From NCBI GenBank assembly GCA_937942965.1, contig CALDGN010000069.1:1-6647 (forward strand): a DNA stretch of 6,647 nt. Reading direction: 5' to 3'. Source of the DNA: an uncultured Acidimicrobiales bacterium (GTDB taxonomy: Bacteria; Actinomycetota; Acidimicrobiia; Acidimicrobiales; UBA10347). Shown here piece after piece: positions 1 to 5,436 of the stretch (the first letter of the stretch is position 1; each line of letters starts with the position of its first letter). A program made the position numbers and the translations under genes. The notes below the pieces were generated by a model that worked only from the letters and a program-made list of their open reading frames with translations, did not search any database and was not told where the DNA came from.

Positions 1-1
1 C

Positions 2-883
2 AACGATCGTCTGGCTGAACTGTCGAACGAGGCCATGGCGAAGCTCGAATCGATGGACGGCGAGTGCGACTTCGCCGTCGACGTTGCGTGGCCGTATCCG
101 CTCCAGGTGATCCTGAAGATTCTCGGACTGCCGATCGAAGACTTCGACCGGATGATGATGCTCACCCAGCAACTCTTCGGTCAGGAGGATCCTGATCTGC
201 AGCGTGGCACCGGGTCACGCGAGGACCAAGAAGCGGTGCTGCTCGACTTCTACGGCTACTTCACCCAGCTCACGCTTGCTCGCCGAGAGAACCCCACCGA
301 GGATTTGGCCAGCCTGATCGCGAACGGCCTGATCGACGACGCCCAGATGCCCGATCTGGAAACGCTCGGCTACTACGTGATCGTCGCGACGGCCGGTCAC
401 GACACGACCTCGTCCGCAATGGCCGGTGGCCTCGAAGCCCTGCTACGCGATCCTGGGCAGCTCGCCAAGCTCCAAGCGAATCCTGAGCTGATCAACAATG
501 CAGTCGAAGAGATGATCCGGTGGACGGCGACCGTGCGTCACTTCATGCGCACTGCGCAAGAAGACACCGAGATCTGCGGTCAGGAGATCAAGAAGGGTGA
601 CTGGATCTACCTGTCGTACAAGGGCGCGAACCTGGACCCCAAGGTGTTCGAGGATCCGCTGAAGTTCGACATCGAACGGACCAACGCAGACCGGCACGTG
701 AGCTTCGGCTTCGGGATGCACTTCTGCCTGGGCGCCCAGCTGGCCCGCAACGAGATGCGCAGCCTGTTCTCAACGATCCTGCCGCGCTTCGAGTCGATCG
801 AACTTGCAGGCGACTCAAGCTCGATGAAGACGACGTTCGTCGGCGGGCACAAGGGCGTCCCGATTCGCTACACGCTCCGCTAG
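2..883 (+). CDS. Cytochrome P450, CYP108 (P450terp)-like, 5'-truncated by window edge
   Basis: This is a heme-thiolate monooxygenase that would hydroxylate a small hydrophobic substrate using electrons from a ferredoxin/reductase pair, neither of which is visible here. The reading frame is open from base 2, and the first internal Met (base 35) is not a plausible start because the N-terminal ~130 residues of a ~420-aa bacterial P450 are missing. Counting from that Met, the I-helix motif AGHDTT is at 120-125 and the K-helix ExxR is E159/R162. An arginine typical of heme-propionate contact is in HFMRTA (169-174). The heme loop is FGFGMHFCLG, with the axial thiolate at C231. The C-terminal TTFVGGHKGVPIRY stretch and the HDTTSS I-helix recall the terpineol hydroxylase P450terp (CYP108), judged from memory. 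A terpenoid or steroid-side-chain substrate is an inference. The membership of the P450 superfamily is certain; the subfamily is tentative. Confidence 0.95.
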   Translation, partial: NDRLAELSNEAMAKLESMDGECDFAVDVAWPYPLQVILKILGLPIEDFDRMMMLTQQLFGQEDPDLQRGTGSREDQEAVLLDFYGYFTQLTLARRENPTEDLASLIANGLIDDAQMPDLETLGYYVIVATAGHDTTSSAMAGGLEALLRDPGQLAKLQANPELINNAVEEMIRWTATVRHFMRTAQEDTEICGQEIKKGDWIYLSYKGANLDPKVFEDPLKFDIERTNADRHVSFGFGMHFCLGAQLARNEMRSLFSTILPRFESIELAGDSSSMKTTFVGGHKGVPIRYTLR

Positions 884-887
884 GGCT

Positions 888-2117
888 TTAGAGCTCGGCG
901 ATTTCTTCGGCGGACCAGCCGAGTTCGGTCATGAGCTCGACGGTGTCTTGGCCGATTCGCGGCGCGTGCCGCTTGATCGTCTGATCGGGATCGGCGGCGT
1001 AGTTCACCGGGTCCTTGATCACCCGGTACGCGCCCTCGGTGGGGTGCTCGTCCAGCTCCAAGAGACCAACGGCCGCGAAGTGTGGATCGTCGCCGACGTC
1101 TTGGAGCGGCACCACCGGTGACGCAGGAATCGAGTGGGCTTCGCAGAAGTCGAGCCACTCCGCGGTCGTGAACATCGGGGCGTGCTCGTCGATGATCCCG
1201 TACAGATCGAACGCATTGGCTACTCGACCGTTGGCGTCGGCGAACCGTGGGTCGTCGGCGAGTTCCGGCTGGCCGATCTTGGCGAAGAAGTCGGCGTAGT
1301 TCTGGGTCGAGTAGGGGAGCAGGCAGATCCAACCGTCCGCGCTCTGACGGGGCTTGCGGTTCGCGTTGCGGATACGCAGGTAGCTGAACGGTTCTTCCTT
1401 GGGTTCAAAGGTGTGGCCGTTGAGGTGCTCGACCAGATTGAACGAGGCCAATGCCTCGGCCATCGGGACTTCGATCACGTCGCCGATGCCCTGAGTCGCC
1501 TTGCGGAAGAGCCCGCCCATGACGGCGTAGACGATGTGAAGCGCCGCAACCTTGTCCGCCATGATCGACGGGATCAACTGGGGCGCGTCGCCGGTCCAGC
1601 TGAACATGTCGGCGAGCCCGGACACGCTTTGGATGACATCGTCGTAGGCGGCTTGGCCGCCGTAGGGACCGTCGCTTCCGAAGCCGACGGCGCTGCAGTA
1701 GACGAGCGTCGGGTTGGCGGCATGCAGGTCATCGGGGGACAAGCCCAACCGGGCCAGCGCCGCGGGCCGGATGTTGCTGACCAGCGCGTCAGACGTCTTC
1801 ACCAAGTCCATGAGCGCCCGATGGCCAGCTTCGCTCTTGAGGTCGAGGGCGATCGAACGCTTGTTGCGATGGAGGTTCAGCGCGATGCCGCTCATGCCGG
1901 TCGAGCGCTGCGGTACGAAGTTGCGCATGAGCTCGGGCTCGTGCGTCTCGACCCGAACGACGTCGGCACCGAGGTCGCCGAGTACTCGCGTCGCCATCGG
2001 CCCCATCACCACCGTGGTCAGGTCGATGATGCGGACGCCAGCGAGCGGGCCCGGCCCGGGAGATGCGCCAGCGGACGGGGAAGACGGGGGAACAGCCTCA
2101 TCAGACATCGGGCTCAT
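888..2117 (-). CDS. CaiB/BaiF family III CoA-transferase
   Basis: A 409-aa cytoplasmic enzyme predicted to move CoA between carboxylic acids through an acyl-enzyme mixed anhydride, as in formyl-CoA, carnitine and bile-acid CoA-transferases. The N-terminal half has the family core: PLAGVRIIDLTTVVMGP (24-40), LGDLGADVVRVE (46-57), HRNKRSIALDLK (83-94) and SNIRPAALARLGLS (114-127). D188 in IMADKVAAL aligns with the catalytic Asp of formyl-CoA transferase by position. The C-terminal part with GRVANAFDLYGIID and IPASPVVPLQDV is the usual small-domain region. Length is normal. I chose the ATG at 2117; an ATG at 2108 is equally possible, and the first ~24 residues are Pro/Ser/Ala-rich and probably disordered. 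No clear Shine-Dalgarno or -10 lies in front, so co-transcription with the gene 50 nt upstream is likely. The stop lies 4 nt from the P450 stop, convergently. The actual acid substrate cannot be read from the sequence. Confidence 0.95.
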   Translation of the reverse strand: MSPMSDEAVPPSSPSAGASPGPGPLAGVRIIDLTTVVMGPMATRVLGDLGADVVRVETHEPELMRNFVPQRSTGMSGIALNLHRNKRSIALDLKSEAGHRALMDLVKTSDALVSNIRPAALARLGLSPDDLHAANPTLVYCSAVGFGSDGPYGGQAAYDDVIQSVSGLADMFSWTGDAPQLIPSIMADKVAALHIVYAVMGGLFRKATQGIGDVIEVPMAEALASFNLVEHLNGHTFEPKEEPFSYLRIRNANRKPRQSADGWICLLPYSTQNYADFFAKIGQPELADDPRFADANGRVANAFDLYGIIDEHAPMFTTAEWLDFCEAHSIPASPVVPLQDVGDDPHFAAVGLLELDEHPTEGAYRVIKDPVNYAADPDQTIKRHAPRIGQDTVELMTELGWSAEEIAEL

Positions 2118-2167
2118 GGTGCCACGTGAGCCTGTCGTGTCGTGAGCCACGCAGGTCGGTCTGCGGC
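2118..2167. other. 50-nt spacer with an 8-bp direct repeat
   Basis: Between the stop of the tryptophan-rich gene and the ATG of the CoA-transferase, CGTGAGCC occurs at 2125-2132 and again at 2141-2148 (16-nt period), the first copy overlapping a palindromic CACGTG at 2123-2128. It could be a regulator site or chance. No TANNNT element sits 6-7 nt before the CoA-transferase start. Confidence 0.25.
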
Positions 2168-2839
2168 TCAGTGGGTTCGGCTTGTCCAGCCGTGCGTGTC
2201 GAGCCGCCAGGTCGAGCTCGTGCCATCGGGGAACGCAAACGGGGCGCAGGGCAATCCGTTGGCGCCGTTGATGGTGCCGGTCTCTCCGGTTTGGTCGGGC
2301 GAGACGGTCGTGAGCGCGCCGAGCCCGATGCCCCAACGCCGCCACCGGTGGGCGGGGACCTCGACGAGTTCAAGGTTCGGTCGGTGCATGAGCTCAATCT
2401 CGCCGTGTACGACGCCTGGCTGTTCGTAGCCGTTCGCGATCTCGGTCGCCGAACCGGTCGAGTACCACTCGAGATCCATCGCCACGGGTGTCGGTCTGCC
2501 GTAGGCGCGGCCGAGTGCGTCTGCGGGATCGTCGAGCGCGACGAAGTACGCCTCGTTGCCGATCGACCACTGCTCCATCGGCGCATCGAGCTGATGCTCA
2601 GCCCACATCTCGGGTGCCTTCACGATGAACGGGTCGAACGCTCGCACCACGATCTCCCATTCGGTGAGATGCATGAGCGGTCGATCTGCCTCGATCATCG
2701 CTGCCCAGTACCAGGCGTGTCCCTCGAACAATCGATGGCCAGAGACGATGCCGAGACTCGCATCGGGTGCCCAGACTGCGAACACCCATTCATCGACGAG
2801 GCCAAAGTGAGGCTGCTCGTCGTCGGGGGAGAACTCCAC
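2168..2839 (-). CDS. Tryptophan-rich conserved hypothetical protein
   Basis: A 223-aa protein that I recognise only as a conserved actinobacterial type without assigned function. It has 12 tryptophans, unusually many, together with many acidic residues. Well-patterned segments include HFGLVDEWVFAVWAPDASLG (11-30), HAWYWAAMIEADRPL (41-55), APMEQWSIGNEAYFVALDD (86-104) and MDLEWYSTG (121-129). The alternating aromatic/hydrophobic pattern suggests a beta-rich, perhaps lipocalin-like, fold; this is inference. No signal peptide, membrane helix or catalytic motif is evident, so it is presumably cytoplasmic. The GTG at 2839 is chosen because the patterned region begins within about ten residues and a TACCCT hexamer lies 7 nt before it, fitting a leaderless transcript. 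It leads a probable two-gene unit with the CoA-transferase, which hints at a role in CoA-ester or lipid metabolism, but that link is only positional. Confidence 0.85.
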   Translation of the reverse strand: MEFSPDDEQPHFGLVDEWVFAVWAPDASLGIVSGHRLFEGHAWYWAAMIEADRPLMHLTEWEIVVRAFDPFIVKAPEMWAEHQLDAPMEQWSIGNEAYFVALDDPADALGRAYGRPTPVAMDLEWYSTGSATEIANGYEQPGVVHGEIELMHRPNLELVEVPAHRWRRWGIGLGALTTVSPDQTGETGTINGANGLPCAPFAFPDGTSSTWRLDTHGWTSRTH

Positions 2840-2846
2840 AGCCCTG

Positions 2847-2852
2847 AGGGTA
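2847..2852 (-). promoter_or_regulatory. Predicted -10 element of a leaderless promoter (Trp-rich gene and CoA-transferase)
   Basis: On the minus strand TACCCT lies 7 nt upstream of the GTG at 2839, the geometry expected of a leaderless transcript. It would drive the tryptophan-rich gene and, through it, the CoA-transferase. No recognisable -35 is present. Confidence 0.45.
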
Positions 2853-2885
2853 GAAGCGACTCCGGCGCGCCCACGAACGATTGGC

Positions 2886-2891
2886 TACGGT
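2886..2891 (+). promoter_or_regulatory. Predicted -10 element of a leaderless promoter (TfoX-like gene)
   Basis: TACGGT fits the actinobacterial TANNNT -10 pattern and is separated by TCGGCC (6 nt) from the ATG at 2898. That places the transcription start on or next to the A of the start codon. No Shine-Dalgarno sequence is present and no convincing -35 can be seen. Confidence 0.55.
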
Positions 2892-2897
2892 TCGGCC

Positions 2898-3203
2898 ATG
2901 AGCGAAGAGTTCTGGGACGCCTGCGCACCGTTCATGGCCGACGGCCGCTTGGTCGAGGGCACGATCATGAGCAGCAACTGTGCCCGCACGCCCGACGGTG
3001 AGTTCGTCGGCATGCCCCATCACAAGGGTGATGGCATCGTCGTCAAGCTCCACCGCGATCGTGTCGCCGCGCTCATCGACGACGGTGTCGGCAAGCCGTT
3101 TGCGCCCGCCAAGAAGGTCTTCAAGGAATGGGTGCTCGTCGAAGCCCACGACGAGAAGCAATGGCAGGCACTCCTCGACGAATCAATCACCTTCGTTTCG
3201 TAG
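2898..3203 (+). CDS. TfoX/Sxy N-terminal-domain-like small protein
   Basis: A 101-aa single-domain protein. The order GTIMSSNCAR (21-30), an FVGMP strand (37-41), GIVVKLHRDRVAALIDDGVG (46-65), PFAPAKKVFKEWVLV (67-81) and the ending W..LLDES..FV (89-100) matches what I recall of small actinobacterial proteins annotated as TfoX/Sxy N-terminal or MmcQ/YjbR-like. The GKPF...KEWV.V portion is the best match. In Enterobacteria Sxy/TfoX is a competence co-regulator, but the isolated domain in actinobacteria has no established role, and none should be assumed here. The ATG at 2898 is supported by TACGGT ending 6 nt before it and by the lack of any ribosome-binding site. It is the only + strand gene between two minus-strand units, diverging from the tryptophan-rich gene and converging on the phosphotransferase, so it is probably monocistronic. 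Confidence 0.85.
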   Translation: MSEEFWDACAPFMADGRLVEGTIMSSNCARTPDGEFVGMPHHKGDGIVVKLHRDRVAALIDDGVGKPFAPAKKVFKEWVLVEAHDEKQWQALLDESITFVS

Positions 3204-4271
3204 CTAGACGAGGTCGAGGGCGCCGAGGTCGATGGCTTGGCGTCCGTGGCGATTGATCATCTGGGTGAACAGCGCGTCGCCACGTTCGGTGCGTTCGGCC
3301 AACGTGGTGGCGGTGACCGCGACGACGACACCGTGCAGTGACGTGAGCGCGTACTCGCGCTCGCATTGCGCCGTGTCGTAATCGACACCTCGCGCCGCGA
3401 GCTGCTCCCGGTAGTAGGCGAGCAGCTCGGCTTCTTCGGCTCGGCGCCGCTCGATCGAGACGCCGCCTGAGATCAGGTAGGCGACATCGGTGACGCCGAG
3501 GCCGAGGGCGACGGTCTGCCAATCCACGACCGCGATTGCGGGCGCATCGTCTGCGACGCCGAACATGAAGTTGTCGGAACGGAAGTCGCCGTGCACCAGG
3601 GTCGTTGGAATCGACTTGGCCACCATCCATGCGCCGGCTTTGGACTCGAACTGTTCGAGCAGCTCGAGAATGCCGTCATCGAGCCCCGGTCCAAGCCGCT
3701 CAACCGCTGCGGCGATGAAGAACGACAGCATCTCGGTTCCGCTCGTCGCGCGAGTGTCGGCGTCGTTCCGGAGCTGATCGAACGCCGCATGATCGGTGCG
3801 ACCCCAGACGGGTGCTTGGAGCGCGGCGGCCTGTTCGATCGCGAGCTGCAGTTCGGCGGTGGTTGCTTCGCGGAACTGGTCGCCCTGGACCGAATCGGCC
3901 AGGTCTTCGAGTGCGACAACGAAGTCGCTTCCGTCCCCATCGAAGTGCACGGCGAGGCAGGCGGGCACGCAGACGTCGACGAGCGGCACGATCGATTCGT
4001 AGAAGTTGCATTCGCGTCCGTACACGAAGTGCTCGAACGAGATCGCCCGCGTGCCGGCGTCGCCGGACGGAATCTTGACGACGACCGAGCCGGGCCCGTC
4101 GCCAGATTCCCACTCGAGCTGGAAGCGCGCATTGCGACTCATCTGGCCGGTGCCGATGAAGCCGTCGAATGTGGCGGAGCTCGCGCCAACAAGCTCGGCG
4201 ACAAACGCCGGGTCGAGTCCGACGGTTGGCACGTCACCCGTCGGTTGGTCGCTCGTTGGTTGATCGCTCAT
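3204..4271 (-). CDS. APH-fold (aminoglycoside phosphotransferase/ecdysteroid kinase-like) phosphotransferase
   Basis: A 355-aa kinase-like protein of the APH/choline-kinase fold, predicted to transfer the ATP gamma-phosphate to a small-molecule hydroxyl. Visible elements are the nucleotide-binding Lys in VVVKIP (K66), a probable helix-C Glu in GRECNFYES (E87), and the hinge-like VALEDLAD (119-126). The catalytic loop LVHGDFRSDNFMFG has D229 as catalytic base and N234 as metal ligand, and the second metal-binding Asp is in AVVDWQ (D250). All key residues are intact, so an active kinase is expected. The substrate is unknown; antibiotic resistance should not be assumed, since most environmental members act on metabolites. 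The first ~16 residues repeat SDQPT and look disordered. The ATG overlaps the upstream gene's TGA (ATGA), implying translational coupling. Its TAG directly abuts the stop of the convergent small gene. Confidence 0.93.
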   Translation of the reverse strand: MSDQPTSDQPTGDVPTVGLDPAFVAELVGASSATFDGFIGTGQMSRNARFQLEWESGDGPGSVVVKIPSGDAGTRAISFEHFVYGRECNFYESIVPLVDVCVPACLAVHFDGDGSDFVVALEDLADSVQGDQFREATTAELQLAIEQAAALQAPVWGRTDHAAFDQLRNDADTRATSGTEMLSFFIAAAVERLGPGLDDGILELLEQFESKAGAWMVAKSIPTTLVHGDFRSDNFMFGVADDAPAIAVVDWQTVALGLGVTDVAYLISGGVSIERRRAEEAELLAYYREQLAARGVDYDTAQCEREYALTSLHGVVVAVTATTLAERTERGDALFTQMINRHGRQAIDLGALDLV

Positions 4272-5383
4272 GCGCCGTCGAACCAGTCGGTGAAGCCGGC
4301 AGGGGCGTACGGCCCGACGACGATCTGTTCGAGCGCACCGATGCCGGTCCGCTCGCCATCACTGACCCGCACGACCTGCTGCACGTGGACATTCTCGGGT
4401 CGCAGCGGGTCAAGCTCGAGCGGATCGAAGCTCTCGCCGCCGATCTCGAGTTCGCCTTTGTAGAGGCCTTGCTTCCAGGTCGGGTGGCTGTAGCCGAGCC
4501 CCTTGAACTGGAACCGGAGTTCGGGCTCCATCGTGATCGTGCGCAGCGATCCATCGAGGCCCATGAAGTCGAGCTCGGCGTAACGGGCCCACCGGGTGCC
4601 GGGGTGGTACTCGATGCGATGCGTGACGCCGGCCATGCGGGTGACGACATCGTCGAGCTCGTCAGGGATCTCGTCGCCGGTCGCATAGAGCGGCGAGGTG
4701 AGGGCTTCGCGCACGAGCGGCTGGCCGTCGTGTCCGTCGAAGAACACGGCGTGACTGATGTGGTCATCCCACTGCAGCGGTGCCCAGATGAAGCAGATGC
4801 CATTGGGCTTGACGGGCGCACCGCTCGGCAGCGGTTCGCCTACACCGCGCACACCCCACGAACGGTCTTTGGTGCCGCGCCAGTCGTCGACGGTGAACTC
4901 GCCGTCGGGGTGACTGATCGTGCCGGTCCAGCGTCCGAACTGGGCGAAGCGGGTCGCGTCCATCCAAGCGCGGGTGCCGTGGCGCAGGGTCTGGCGGGCT
5001 TCTTGGATCGCCGAGGTCCGGGCCGAGAACGTGAGGTCGCAGGCGACGTCGCTCGAGTTGTCATCGATGATGACGCGCACCGTGCGGAGCGGCTCGACGA
5101 TCTCCATGCGACACGGCCCAACGCTCAAATCGGTACGTTCTTGCGGAGCCCGACGAGAAGCGAAGAAGCAGTGCTGGCGTCCGCCCGCTTCGACGGTGGA
5201 GAAGTGACAGTCCTGGACGCGGCGATGGGGATACACGGCCATGCCAAACCCGAAGTAGCGAGTGCCGTCGTCGCTGTACCCGTTGAACCAGGTCCGGTCG
5301 TAGAAGTTGATGTCGCTCGTCGCGGGGTGCGCGAGCGGTTCCGGCGTCTGATGGATCGGATAGTCGTCGAAGCGATTCAGCAC
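4268..5383 (-). CDS. Conserved protein of unknown function, kinase-coupled, probably beta-rich
   Basis: A 371-aa protein whose function I do not recognise with certainty. Conserved-looking stretches are SDINFYDRTWFNGYSDDG (23-40), RYFGFGMAVYPHR (42-54), a central GEFTVDDWRGTKDRSWGVRG (161-180) and WAPLQWDDHISHAVFFDG (200-217). Further on are PELRFQFKGLGYSHPTW (287-303) and a C-terminal GPYAPAGFTDWFDG. Ten tryptophans, many short charged/aromatic strands and the RSWG motif recall AttH/CrtC- or tocopherol-cyclase-like lipocalin proteins and the DUF7064/7065-type proteins; this is impression only. No signal peptide or membrane helix is visible. The frame runs open back to 5470, but that extension is Arg-rich, would overlap the cytochrome gene by 34 nt and lacks family-like patterning. 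The GTG at 5383 is preceded by TACTGT with a 6-nt spacer, as in other unit-leading genes here. Its TGA overlaps the kinase ATG by 4 nt, so the two proteins are probably made in balanced amounts and act together. Confidence 0.88.
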   Translation of the reverse strand: MLNRFDDYPIHQTPEPLAHPATSDINFYDRTWFNGYSDDGTRYFGFGMAVYPHRRVQDCHFSTVEAGGRQHCFFASRRAPQERTDLSVGPCRMEIVEPLRTVRVIIDDNSSDVACDLTFSARTSAIQEARQTLRHGTRAWMDATRFAQFGRWTGTISHPDGEFTVDDWRGTKDRSWGVRGVGEPLPSGAPVKPNGICFIWAPLQWDDHISHAVFFDGHDGQPLVREALTSPLYATGDEIPDELDDVVTRMAGVTHRIEYHPGTRWARYAELDFMGLDGSLRTITMEPELRFQFKGLGYSHPTWKQGLYKGELEIGGESFDPLELDPLRPENVHVQQVVRVSDGERTGIGALEQIVVGPYAPAGFTDWFDGA

Positions 5384-5389
5384 GTCTCG

Positions 5390-5395
5390 ACAGTA
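5390..5395 (-). promoter_or_regulatory. Predicted -10 element of a leaderless promoter (unknown protein and kinase unit)
   Basis: On the minus strand TACTGT is followed by CGAGAC (6 nt) and the GTG at 5383. The spacing is identical to the TfoX-like gene, which also supports the choice of this GTG as start. The element sits in the 53-nt gap after the cytochrome gene, so the unknown-protein/kinase pair probably has its own promoter. No -35 consensus is visible. Confidence 0.5.
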
Positions 5396-5407
5396 CGCGA
5401 CTCGGCG

Positions 5408-5432
5408 TGGGCCGCCCTTGCTCGCGGGCCCA
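5408..5432 (-). terminator. Possible hairpin after the diheme cytochrome gene
   Basis: On the minus strand TGGGCC (5432-5427) can pair perfectly with GGCCCA (5413-5408) around a 13-nt loop, beginning 4 nt after the cytochrome stop codon. There is no T-tract after it, so it is not a classical intrinsic terminator. It could weakly terminate, protect the 3' end, or be chance in GC-rich DNA. Confidence 0.3.
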
Positions 5433-5436
5433 GCTC

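Noticed and set aside
35..37. ATG at 35 as the P450 start
   Set aside because: The frame is open upstream with a plausible P450 sequence, and the ~130 N-terminal residues of the fold would be missing.
1134..2129. 331-codon + strand open frame opposite the CoA-transferase
   Set aside because: Arg/Gly/Val/Ala-rich composition with no family motif, fully antisense to a clear CaiB/BaiF gene; a typical GC-rich shadow.
2118..2345. N-terminal extension of the CoA-transferase frame to 2345
   Set aside because: Arg/His-rich, overlaps the 3' end of the upstream gene and precedes the usual family start; treated as spurious.
2063..3001. 312-codon + strand open frame across the Trp-rich gene and divergent promoter
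   Set aside because: It would cover the divergent promoter region and the start of the TfoX-like gene; composition is shadow-like.
3204..4271. Aminoglycoside resistance gene
   Set aside because: The APH fold alone does not indicate resistance; the coupled partner and chromosomal context point to a metabolic substrate.
3591..4463. 290-codon + strand open frame opposite the kinase
   Set aside because: Spans the junction of two well-supported minus-strand genes and lacks domain signals.
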